A program made the position numbers and the translations under genes. The notes under the pieces were generated by a model. It saw nothing but the letters and a program-made list of their open reading frames with translations. It had not been told where the DNA came from and did no database searches. A stretch of DNA of 10,301 nucleotides. Source: Actinomycetales bacterium (GTDB taxonomy: Bacteria > Actinomycetota > Actinomycetes > Actinomycetales > Dermabacteraceae). Below, piece after piece: positions 1 through 6,710 of this stretch (its first letter is position 1; each line of letters begins with the position of its first letter). The DNA lies in contig JAAZLF010000037.1 of NCBI GenBank assembly GCA_012799425.1, forward strand, positions 1 through 10,301, in the 5' to 3' direction.

Positions 1-827
1 AGGCGCCCGCAGGGCGTCCTCCGCGCCGGAAGCAGAACCAGGCCGTGCTGGAGGTGCAGGGCAAGACCCGCATCTCGCCCCGCCTGCTGCGCCTCACGCT
101 CGGCGGAGAGGGCTACGCAGACCTGAACCGCAACGAGAACTCCGACGCCTACGTCAAGCTCCTCATCGCCGACCCCTCCTCCGGCCTGCAGCCGCCGTAC
201 GACATGGACGGCCTGCGCGAGCACAGCCCCGACCTCCTGCCCACCCGCCGCACCTACACCGTGCGCCGCTGGGACGACGAGAAGCAGCAGATCGAGGTCG
301 ACGTCGTCCTCCACGGGGACGGCGAGGACAGCGGCGTCGCCGCGCGCTGGGCCGATGAAGCGCTGCCGGGCGACCGCATCGCCATGTCGGGAGCCGGTGG
401 CGGCTACACCCCGCAGCCCGGGACCCGCAGGCACCTGATGATCGGGGACCACGCCGCGGTGCCCGCGATCGCCGCAGGGCTGGAGGCGATGGACGCGGAC
501 GCCGTCGGCACGGTCCTGATCCAGCTCGACCACGACGAGGACCGCCTCGAGCTCGAGCACCCCGCCGGGGTGGAGCTGCACTGGCTGATCGGCGAGCGTG
601 AGGCGCTGGTCGACGCCGTCGCCGCTGCCGACCTCGCCGACCACGAGGGCCTGCAGGTGTTCTGCCACGTCGAGCGCGGCATCACCAAGCAGCTGCGCAA
701 GGTGCTGGTCAAGGATGCCGGCATCCCCCGCGACCAGATCTCCATCTCCGCGTACTGGGCGCTGGGCCGGATCGAAGACCAGTTCCAGGCCGAGAAGCGC
801 GAGCCCATCGGCAAGATCGACGACTGA
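1..827 (+). CDS. Siderophore-interacting protein (FAD-dependent ferric-siderophore reductase family), 5' end outside window
   Basis: A flavoprotein of the siderophore-interacting (SIP/ViuB-like) family, whose members bind FAD and use reduced nicotinamide or ferredoxin to reduce Fe(III)-siderophores in the cytoplasm and release iron. The FAD-binding beta-barrel comes first, with the R-x-Y-T signature (RRTYTVR, nt 246-266). The NAD(P)H/SIP domain follows and ends in the family's Tyr-Trp-x-x-Gly region (AYWALGRIEDQF) near the C-terminus. The frame is open from codon 3-5 with no stop. A GTG at 45 could serve as a start, but the basic stretch before it (PPRRKQNQ) followed by AVLEVQGKTRISPRLLRLTLGG fits the usual SIP N-terminus, so the true start is probably left of the window. 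No iron-regulator box can be judged because the promoter is missing. The glycosylase gene starts 1 nt after the stop. The family call is firm; the siderophore substrate is unknown. Confidence 0.9.
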   Translation, partial: APAGRPPRRKQNQAVLEVQGKTRISPRLLRLTLGGEGYADLNRNENSDAYVKLLIADPSSGLQPPYDMDGLREHSPDLLPTRRTYTVRRWDDEKQQIEVDVVLHGDGEDSGVAARWADEALPGDRIAMSGAGGGYTPQPGTRRHLMIGDHAAVPAIAAGLEAMDADAVGTVLIQLDHDEDRLELEHPAGVELHWLIGEREALVDAVAAADLADHEGLQVFCHVERGITKQLRKVLVKDAGIPRDQISISAYWALGRIEDQFQAEKREPIGKIDD

Positions 828-828
828 C

Positions 829-1467
829 ATGGGCGTCACCGTCGGTGCCGACGGGCTGGCCCGCCCGGCCTGGGCCAGCACCCACGACGACCTGCGGGAG
901 TACTACGACACCGAATGGGGAATGCCCGTGCGCGACGAGCGCGGGGTCTTCGAGCGCCTCGCGCTCGAAGGGTTCCAGTCCGGGCTCAGCTGGGCCACGA
1001 TCCTGCGCCGGCGGGAGGGATTCCGCGCCGCGTTCGCCGGCTTCGAGGTCGAGACCGTCGCCGCATTCGGCCCGGAGGACGTCGAGCGCCTGCTGCAGGA
1101 CACCGGGATCATCCGCCACCGCGGCAAGATCGAGGCGACGATCTCCAACGCCCGCGCCACCGTGGCGATGCGGGGCCAGGACGGCCCCGGCACCACCGTC
1201 GCGGACCTGGTGTGGTCCCACCGCCCCGAGCGCACCCCGGTGCCGCGCAGCGCGGCGGAGGTCCCCACCACCAGCCCCGAATCGGTCGCACTCGCCGCGG
1301 AGCTCAAGCGCCGAGGCTTCCGCTTCGTGGGCCCCACCACCATGTTCGCCCTGATGGAGGCGCTGGGCGTGGTGGACACCCATCTGCTGGGGTCCCATCG
1401 TCGCGGGACGTCCGGGATCTGGGCGGAGGACGGCACCCCCGCCGCCGAGAGCCACATTCCGTCATAG
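829..1467 (+). CDS. tag: DNA-3-methyladenine glycosylase I (Tag family), zinc ligands mostly lost
   Basis: Base-excision repair glycosylase that removes 3-methyladenine from alkylated DNA (helix-hairpin-helix superfamily, cytoplasmic); 212 residues against 187 in E. coli Tag. Conserved landmarks are REYYDTEWG (residues 23-31), LEGFQSGLSW (46-55), DTGIIRHRGKI (91-101), PTTSP (146-150) and RGFRFVGPT (162-170). Aligned by eye, the base-pocket residues of E. coli Tag are kept: Tyr16, Trp21, Glu38 and Trp46 correspond to Tyr25, Trp30, Glu47 and Trp55. The zinc site is not: Cys4 is Pro13, His17 is Tyr26 and Cys179 is Ser189, leaving only His175 (His185). The ATG at 829 lies 1 nt beyond the preceding stop, so translation is probably coupled. 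That start leaves about nine extra residues before the conserved block. The family is certain; activity without zinc is inferred. Confidence 0.93.
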   Translation: MGVTVGADGLARPAWASTHDDLREYYDTEWGMPVRDERGVFERLALEGFQSGLSWATILRRREGFRAAFAGFEVETVAAFGPEDVERLLQDTGIIRHRGKIEATISNARATVAMRGQDGPGTTVADLVWSHRPERTPVPRSAAEVPTTSPESVALAAELKRRGFRFVGPTTMFALMEALGVVDTHLLGSHRRGTSGIWAEDGTPAAESHIPS

Positions 1468-1524
1468 ACCTCGCGCCTTCGGGCGGCCTCCCGCCACGAT
1501 GATCCGGCGAGCACGGACGAGGCC

Positions 1525-1531
1525 GAGGAGG
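1525..1531 (+). promoter_or_regulatory. Ribosome binding site deciding the start of the MetY-like gene
   Basis: GAGGAGG lies 4 nt before ATG 1536. A TTG at 1533 is in frame but only 1 nt from the end of this purine run, so the ATG is the better start. Confidence 0.7.
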
Positions 1532-1535
1532 CTTG

Positions 1536-2807
1536 ATGAGCACCGCAGCGATCCACGCCGGATGGGACACCAGCGCAGACGGCCACGGCGCCCTGACCGT
1601 GCCCGTCTACAGCTCGAGCGCGTACGCCCGGCCCTCCCACACCTCCCTCAAGGCGCTGTTCGAGCGCCGGGCCGAGGGTTACGCCTACTCCCGCTCCGGC
1701 AACCCCACCACCGCGGTGCTCGAACAGCGGATCGCCGCGCTCGAGAACGGCATCGGCGCGATCGCCGTCGCCTCCGGCCAGGCGGCCACCACCATCGCCC
1801 TGTGCGCGCTGGCCGCCCCTGGAGGCCATGTGGTCGCCTCCTCCCGGCTCTACGGCGGCACCACCGAGTTCCTCGACGACACCCTCGCCGACCTGGGCGT
1901 GACCTTCACGGTCGCCGACCCCTGGGACCTCGAGGCCTGGGAGGCGGCGTTCACCCCCGCCACCCGCGCCGCGCTCGTCGAATCCATCGCGAACCCGGGT
2001 GCTCAGCTCGTGGATCTCGACGCACTGACCTCGATCGCCCACGCGCGCGATGTTCCCGTCATCGTCGACTCCACCCTCGCCAGTCCCGCGCTCTACCGCC
2101 CCGGGGAGCACGGCGCGGACATCGTGGTCCACTCCGCCACCAAGTACCTGTGCGGCCACGGCACCACCCTCGCCGGACTGATCGTGGACACCGGACGCTT
2201 CGACCCGCGCCGCAGCCCCGCGCGCTGGCGATGTCTGACCTCGCCGAACCGGCGCTTCGGCGTCACCTTCGCCGATGAGTACGCGCACGGCCGCTCCGGG
2301 CTGCTGGCCTACGCCCGCGCCAAGCACGTCACCGACTTCGGCGCGACCCTGCCCGCCGCCAGCGCGCAGCAGATCCTGGTGGGGATCGAGACCCTCGACC
2401 TGCGGATGCAGAAGGTCAGCGCCGACGCCGCGATGCTCGCCGCCCGCCTGCACGGCTCGCCCGGCGTAGCGCGGGTCGCGCACCCCAGCATCCCCGGCCG
2501 GCCCGACGCGCACCTCGCGGCACGCGACTTCCCGCGAGGGACCTCCGGGGTGCTCTCCTTCGACCTGACCGGCGGAGAACCCGCGGCCGCACGCTTCTGC
2601 GACGCGCTGGGGCTGTGGCGGATCGCGGTGAACCTCGGCGACGCCCGCTCGCTCGTCTGCCACCCGGCGACCACCACCCACTCGCATCTCAGCGAGACCC
2701 AGCGCCGCGCCTGCGGGATCGGCCCCGGCACGATCCGGCTCAGCGTGGGCCTCGAGGACCCCGAGGACCTGTGGAGGGACATCGCGCAGGCGCTCACCGC
2801 GGCGTGA
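1536..2807 (+). CDS. Cys/Met metabolism PLP-dependent enzyme, O-acetylhomoserine sulfhydrylase (MetY)-like
   Basis: Fold-type I PLP enzyme of the Cys/Met metabolism family, 423 residues. MetY-type members replace the acetyl group of O-acetyl-L-homoserine with sulfide or methanethiol, giving homocysteine or methionine in the cytoplasm. Visible motifs: YSRSGNPTT (51-59, phosphate contact by Tyr/Arg from the neighbouring subunit), ASGQAA (79-84), LYGGT (105-109), the Asp of IVDST (Asp178, pyridine nitrogen), HSATKYLCGHG with the Schiff-base lysine at 203, SLVCHPATTTH (372-382) and IRLSVGLED (400-408) with the substrate-carboxylate Arg401. The long stretch between Lys203 and the C-terminal domain and the overall length fit MetY better than the shorter cystathionine synthases. 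Methionine gamma-lyase or another sulfhydrylase cannot be excluded. Deviations from the usual MetY text are VDST for VDNT and ANP for GNP. It is followed after 50 nt by a flavoprotein gene. Confidence 0.88.
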   Translation: MSTAAIHAGWDTSADGHGALTVPVYSSSAYARPSHTSLKALFERRAEGYAYSRSGNPTTAVLEQRIAALENGIGAIAVASGQAATTIALCALAAPGGHVVASSRLYGGTTEFLDDTLADLGVTFTVADPWDLEAWEAAFTPATRAALVESIANPGAQLVDLDALTSIAHARDVPVIVDSTLASPALYRPGEHGADIVVHSATKYLCGHGTTLAGLIVDTGRFDPRRSPARWRCLTSPNRRFGVTFADEYAHGRSGLLAYARAKHVTDFGATLPAASAQQILVGIETLDLRMQKVSADAAMLAARLHGSPGVARVAHPSIPGRPDAHLAARDFPRGTSGVLSFDLTGGEPAAARFCDALGLWRIAVNLGDARSLVCHPATTTHSHLSETQRRACGIGPGTIRLSVGLEDPEDLWRDIAQALTAA

Positions 2808-2857
2808 GACGCCTCGCGGCACGGAACACCCCGCGGCCGAACATCGTTGCACCGGGC

Positions 2858-3955
2858 ATGGAGACCTTGGACGTGGTGGTGATCGGAGCCGGGCAGGCGG
2901 GATTGTCCGCGGGACACCACCTGCTGCGCCGTGGCGGGCTGCGCTTCGTGATCCTCGACGCGGAGGAGGGGCCCGGCGGGGCATGGCGCCACCGCTGGGA
3001 CAGCCTCACCATGGACAGCGTCAACGGCATCCGCGAGCTGCCCGGCATGCCCGAGGTCGAGGCAGCCCCGAAGGAGCCGTCGAACCGGGCCGTTCCCGCC
3101 TACTTCGCCGACTTCGAGCGACGCTCCGATCTGCCGATCCAGCGCCCGGTCCGCGTGACCCGCGTGGAGGAGGACTCAGATCCCGGGACGGGCGATCCGG
3201 GGCCCCGCCCGCTCCTGGTGCACTCCGCGGGCACCGATGGCGCACCGCGCCCGGTTCTGCGCACCCGGGCCGTGCTCAACGCGACGGGCACCTGGACACG
3301 GCCGTTCCGCCCCGCCGTCCCCGGTGCCGCTGGTTTTCGCGGAACCCAGCTGCACACCGCGGACTACGTGCGTGCCGAGGACTTCGCCGGACAGCGAGTG
3401 GGGATCGTGGGAGGCGGCATCAGCGCGCTCGGTCACCTGTTGGAGATCGCCGAGGTGGGGGAGACCCTCTGGTACACCCGGCGTGAGCCCGTCTTCCAGG
3501 ACCGCCCCTTCACCGAGGAGCTCGGCCGGGCCGCAGTGGCCGGCGTGGAGCGGCGTGTGCGCGAGGGACTGCCCGTGGGCAGCGTCGTCTCCCATACCGG
3601 GCTGGTGTGGACCCCGCAGCTGCGCAGCGCCGAACGGCGTGGCCTGCTCGCGCGCCGGCCCCTGTTCACCCGCCTGACCCCGCACGGAGTGGTCGAGGCC
3701 GACGGCACCGAGACCGCGCTCGACGCGATCGTCTGGGCCACCGGGTTCCGGCACGAGCTGCGCCATCTGGCACCCCTGGGGCTGCGCAACCGGCGCGGCG
3801 GCATCGCGCTGGACGGCACCGCAGTGGCCGAGGACCCCCGCATCCACCTGCTCGGCTACGGCCCCAGCGCCTCGACGATCGGCGCCAACCGTGCCGGCCG
3901 GGCCGCAGTGAACCGTCTGCTGAAGGACCTCGCCCGCGAGCCCGTCGCCACCTAG
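2858..3955 (+). CDS. FAD/NAD(P)-dependent oxidoreductase, short flavin-containing monooxygenase-like (CzcO-type)
   Basis: Two-dinucleotide-domain flavoprotein, 365 residues, probably cytosolic. In order: the FAD Rossmann motif GAGQAG (10-15); PGGAWRHRWDSL (39-50), typical of monooxygenase-like flavoproteins; F-x-G-x-x-x-H-x-x-x-Y (FRGTQLHTADY, 160-170), the class B flavin monooxygenase fingerprint; a second nucleotide motif GGGISA (185-190) for NAD(P)H; and ATGF (294-297). Family members hydroxylate or oxygenate N, S or carbonyl compounds using NADPH and O2. At 365 residues it is shorter than classical FMOs and Baeyer-Villiger enzymes, nearer to the CzcO/YpdA-like flavoproteins. Substrate is not predictable. 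The start was placed at ATG 2858 because the conserved FAD strand (LDVVVIGAG) begins right there; no good ribosome binding site precedes it. The PIG-L gene follows 10 nt after the stop. Confidence 0.85.
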   Translation: METLDVVVIGAGQAGLSAGHHLLRRGGLRFVILDAEEGPGGAWRHRWDSLTMDSVNGIRELPGMPEVEAAPKEPSNRAVPAYFADFERRSDLPIQRPVRVTRVEEDSDPGTGDPGPRPLLVHSAGTDGAPRPVLRTRAVLNATGTWTRPFRPAVPGAAGFRGTQLHTADYVRAEDFAGQRVGIVGGGISALGHLLEIAEVGETLWYTRREPVFQDRPFTEELGRAAVAGVERRVREGLPVGSVVSHTGLVWTPQLRSAERRGLLARRPLFTRLTPHGVVEADGTETALDAIVWATGFRHELRHLAPLGLRNRRGGIALDGTAVAEDPRIHLLGYGPSASTIGANRAGRAAVNRLLKDLAREPVAT

Positions 3956-3958
3956 GGT
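3953..3958 (+). promoter_or_regulatory. Possible -10 element (TAGGGT) for a leaderless PIG-L transcript
   Basis: TAGGGT fits the actinobacterial TANNNT -10 pattern and ends 7 nt before ATG 3966, a spacing that would place transcription start at or near the start codon. It overlaps the TAG stop of the flavoprotein gene, and no -35 element is recognisable, so chance is a real alternative. Confidence 0.25.
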
Positions 3959-3965
3959 GAAGGCT

Positions 3966-4697
3966 ATGAACACCTCAGACGCCACGCTGCCGCCGCTGCC
4001 CGAGGACGGGGTGCAGACAGTGCTGTGCATCGTCGCCCACCCCGATGACATGGAGTACGGGGCCTCCGCGGCGGTCGCCGCCTGGACCGAGGTCGGGATC
4101 GAGGTCAGCTACCTGCTGCTCACCCGGGGCGAGGCCGGGATGGCGCAGGACCCCTCGCTCATCGGTCCGCTGCGCGAGACGGAGCAGCGACGCGCCTGCG
4201 AGATCGTCGGAGTCCCCGATCTGCGCTACCTCGACCACCCCGACGGGATGCTCGAGGGCGGTCTGGCCCTGCGCCGCGACATCGCCCGGGTGATCCGTCA
4301 GATCCGGCCCGACCTCGTGCTCACCGCGAACTTCGAGGTCGAGGCGTACGGCGGGCTGAACCAGGCCGACCACCGTGTGGCCGGGCTCGCCGCCATCGAC
4401 GCCGCACGTGATGCGGCCAACCCCTGGGTGTTCCGCGAGCTGCGCGAGAACGAGGGCCTGGAGGCCTGGAGCCCGCGCGCCGCACTGATCGCCGGACACC
4501 CCGCCCCCACCCATGCGAAGCCCGTGTCCGCGCAGCACGTGCAGGCGGCCGTCGACTCGCTGAACGCCCACGAGGCCTACCTCGCGCACGTCGAGGGCCA
4601 TCCGCGACCGGAGGCCTTCATCCCGGAGATCCTGCGGGAGGGCGGCGAGAGAGCAGGCACCGAGCACGCAGTGGCGCTGCGGGTCTTCGACCTCTGA
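3966..4697 (+). CDS. PIG-L family deacetylase
   Basis: Zinc-dependent N-acetyl hydrolase fold (PIG-L/LmbE), 243 residues. Members remove acetyl groups from N-acetylglucosamine-containing molecules, including MshB and Mca in mycothiol metabolism, but many remain unassigned. The metal and catalytic motif A-H-P-D-D-x-E is at residues 24-30 (His25, Asp27, Asp28), and the third metal ligand is probably His136 in QADHRVAG. LTRGEAG (52-58) and R-x-x-E-x-x-R-A (70-77) are the usual helix and loop features. It is shorter than typical MshB or Mca (about 290-300 residues), so it was not assigned to mycothiol synthesis. The N-terminal 17 residues precede the first beta-strand and show no signal peptide. 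An in-frame GTG at 3957 is the alternative start; ATG 3966 was chosen because AGGG lies about 8 nt upstream. The last gene of the left-hand cluster. Confidence 0.9.
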   Translation: MNTSDATLPPLPEDGVQTVLCIVAHPDDMEYGASAAVAAWTEVGIEVSYLLLTRGEAGMAQDPSLIGPLRETEQRRACEIVGVPDLRYLDHPDGMLEGGLALRRDIARVIRQIRPDLVLTANFEVEAYGGLNQADHRVAGLAAIDAARDAANPWVFRELRENEGLEAWSPRAALIAGHPAPTHAKPVSAQHVQAAVDSLNAHEAYLAHVEGHPRPEAFIPEILREGGERAGTEHAVALRVFDL

Positions 4698-4704
4698 GCA
4701 GGCC

Positions 4705-4716
4705 GACCGGCCGGTC
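4705..4716. promoter_or_regulatory. Perfect 12-bp palindrome upstream of the transketolase promoter
   Basis: GACCGGCCGGTC is perfectly self-complementary, lies 7 nt after the PIG-L stop and 9 nt before the candidate -35 box. With no loop and no T-run it is a poor terminator, so an operator is possible, although GC-only palindromes also arise by chance in this base composition. Confidence 0.3.
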
Positions 4717-4725
4717 CGTGGATCG

Positions 4726-4755
4726 TTGCCGGTGATGGAGGCGGGCTCCTACGGT
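4726..4755 (+). promoter_or_regulatory. Candidate promoter of the transketolase gene
   Basis: TTGCCG (4726-4731) and TACGGT (4750-4755) are separated by 18 bp, matching the TTGNNN / TANNNT pattern of actinobacterial housekeeping sigma promoters. Start of transcription would fall near 4762, giving a leader of about 30 nt with a strong ribosome binding site. Confidence 0.5.
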
Positions 4756-4780
4756 GGAGGCATCAGGCACGATCCGCGAT

Positions 4781-4788
4781 GGAAGGAG
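4781..4788 (+). promoter_or_regulatory. Ribosome binding site of transketolase
   Basis: GGAAGGAG lies 5 nt before ATG 4794 and only 2 nt before ATG 4791. It overlaps the earlier in-frame ATG at 4779, which argues against that start. Confidence 0.65.
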
Positions 4789-4793
4789 CCATG

Positions 4794-6665
4794 ATGACCA
4801 CCACCATGCACGAGGGCCTCGACCTCGGCCAGGTCCCCGAGCTCGCCGCACAGCTGCGCGTCGACTCGATCCGCGCCTCGACCAGCGCCGGCTCCGGGCA
4901 CCCCACGTCGAGCCTCTCCGCGGCCGACCTGCTGGCCACGCTGATGTCCCGCCACCTGCGCTATGACTGGGACGCCCCCGATGCCCCGGGCAACGACCAC
5001 CTGGTGTTCTCCAAGGGACACGCCTCGCCCCTGCTGTACTCGGTGTACAAGGCGGCCGGCGTGGTCTCGGACCGGGAGCTCATGGAGGGCTACCGCCGCT
5101 TCGACCAGCGGCTGGAGGGCCACCCCACCCCGGTGCTCCCATGGGTCGACGTCGCCACCGGCTCGCTCGGCCAGGGGCTGCCCGACGGGGTCGGGATCGC
5201 GCTCGCCGGGAAGAACCTCGAGCAGGCGCCGTACCGCGTGTGGGTGCTGACCGGCGATAGCGAGCTCGCCGAGGGCTCCATGTGGGAGGCCCTCGCCACC
5301 GCTTCGCACTACCAGCTGACCAACCTGGTCACGATCGTGGACGTGAACCGCCTGGGCCAGCGCGGCGAGACCGCGCTCGGCTGGGACATGGACACCTACG
5401 CCGCCCGCGTCGAGGCCTTCGGTGCGCAGGCCGTGGTCGTCGACGGCCACGACATCGACCAGATCGACGACGCCCTCGCCCGGGCCGATGGCGAGCTGGA
5501 CCGCCCCCTGGTGATCCTCGCCCGCACCGTGAAGGGCAAGGGCATCCCCGGTGTCGAGGACGAGCTGGACTGGCACGGCAAACCCATGCCGGACGAGAAG
5601 GCCGAGGAAGCCATCGAATCCCTCGGCGGTGAACGCTCCCTGCAGGTGCGCGGCCTGATGCCGCCTCACATCGAGCAGACCGCACGCCCCGAGCGCGGCA
5701 GCGTCCAGCTCCCAGCCTTCGAGCGCGGCGAGGAGGTCGCCACCCGCAAGGCCTACGGCCCCGCGCTCGCCGCGCTCGCGGACGTCGATCCGCGCGTCGT
5801 CGCACTGGACGGCGAGGTCTCCAACTCCACCGGGGTCGCCGACTTCATCGAGGCGCACCCGGAGCGCTTCTTCGAGATGTTCATCGCCGAGCAGCAGATG
5901 GTCGCCGCCGCGACCGGCCTGTCCACCCGCGGCTACCTCGCCTACGTCTCGACCTTCGCCGCATTCCTGACCCGCGCCGCCGACTTCATCCGCATGGCCC
6001 CGGTCTCCCGGGTCGACCTGCGGCTGATCGGCTCCCACGCAGGCGTCGAGATCGGAGCCGACGGCCCCTCCCAGATGGGCCTCGAGGATCTGGCGATGAT
6101 CGCCGCCACCCAGGGGTCGACGGTGCTCTACCCCAGCGATGCGACCTCCACGGCGGCTCTCGTCGCCCAGATGGCGGACGTCCCGGGAGTCAGCTACCTG
6201 CGCACCACCCGCGGCGGATACCCCGTGCTGTACGGAGCGGAGGAGCTCTTCCCCGTCGGCGGTTCCAAGACTCTGCGCAGCAGCCCGCAGGACTCGGTCA
6301 CCCTCATCGGGGCCGGAGTGACGCTGCACGAGGCCCTCGCGGCCGCGGACGCCCTGGCCGAGGACGGCGTGCACGCCCGTGTGATCGACGCCTACTCGAT
6401 CAAGCCGATCGACGGCGAGGGCATCCGCGAAGCCGTCACCGCGACGGGCGGACGGGTCGTCGTCGCGGAGGACCATCACGCCGAGGGCGGCCTGGGTGCG
6501 GCGGTGCTCGCGGCGCTGGCCTCCGAACCCATCGCCGACCTGCACCTGCGCCACCTGGCGGTGGACGGGGTGCCCGGCTCCGGCACGACCGAGGAGCTGC
6601 TGGACTGGGCGGGCATCGACGCGGCGCACATCGCGCAGGCGGCACGCGCCGCGCTCGAGGCCTGA
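4794..6665 (+). CDS. tkt: Transketolase, short vertebrate-like form
   Basis: Thiamine-diphosphate enzyme of the non-oxidative pentose phosphate pathway, moving two-carbon ketol units between sugar phosphates in the cytoplasm. It is a single chain of 623 residues with the ThDP/Mg domain, the pyrimidine domain (GSHAGVEIGADGPSQM, about 413-428) and a C-terminal transketolase domain from about 500. Key residues: His36 in GSGHPTS, His76 in SKGHA, His110 in EGHP, the Mg site Asp155 (GDSE) and Asn185 (DVNRLGQ), His261 in WHGKP, and catalytic Glu366 (IAEQQM). Length and residue numbers nearly coincide with human transketolase (623 residues; Asp155, Asn185, Glu366) rather than with the roughly 660-700-residue bacterial form. 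The third residue of the usual GDG is Ser. ATG 4794 was preferred for ribosome-site spacing; ATG 4791 adds one residue. It has its own promoter and converges on a sugar transporter. Confidence 0.93.
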   Translation: MTTTMHEGLDLGQVPELAAQLRVDSIRASTSAGSGHPTSSLSAADLLATLMSRHLRYDWDAPDAPGNDHLVFSKGHASPLLYSVYKAAGVVSDRELMEGYRRFDQRLEGHPTPVLPWVDVATGSLGQGLPDGVGIALAGKNLEQAPYRVWVLTGDSELAEGSMWEALATASHYQLTNLVTIVDVNRLGQRGETALGWDMDTYAARVEAFGAQAVVVDGHDIDQIDDALARADGELDRPLVILARTVKGKGIPGVEDELDWHGKPMPDEKAEEAIESLGGERSLQVRGLMPPHIEQTARPERGSVQLPAFERGEEVATRKAYGPALAALADVDPRVVALDGEVSNSTGVADFIEAHPERFFEMFIAEQQMVAAATGLSTRGYLAYVSTFAAFLTRAADFIRMAPVSRVDLRLIGSHAGVEIGADGPSQMGLEDLAMIAATQGSTVLYPSDATSTAALVAQMADVPGVSYLRTTRGGYPVLYGAEELFPVGGSKTLRSSPQDSVTLIGAGVTLHEALAAADALAEDGVHARVIDAYSIKPIDGEGIREAVTATGGRVVVAEDHHAEGGLGAAVLAALASEPIADLHLRHLAVDGVPGSGTTEELLDWAGIDAAHIAQAARAALEA

Positions 6666-6670
6666 TCCCC

Positions 6671-6710
6671 GCTCGGGCGGGCTCAGCCCTTCTTCCGGGC
6701 CCGCCCGAGC
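6671..6710. terminator. Hairpin between convergent transketolase and transporter genes, likely bidirectional terminator
   Basis: GCTCGGGCGGGC (6671-6682) and GCCCGCCCGAGC (6699-6710) are perfect 12-bp complements around a 16-nt loop. The left arm lies between the two stop codons, while the loop and right arm are the last codons of the transporter. There is no T-run, so it is a GC-rich non-canonical terminator at best. Confidence 0.6.

Noticed and set aside
598..828. Upstream extension of the glycosylase reading frame to 598
   Set aside because: The extension overlaps the end of the siderophore-interacting protein in another frame and is Arg/Ser/Pro-rich; conserved Tag sequence begins shortly after ATG 829.
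1482..1495. Small GGCGG / CCGCC hairpin after the glycosylase gene as a terminator
   Set aside because: Only 5 bp of stem with no T-run; expected often by chance in this base composition.
903..2984. Minus-strand open frame of 693 codons opposite the glycosylase and MetY-like genes
   Set aside because: Same GC-driven shadow effect; the plus strand carries recognised proteins throughout.
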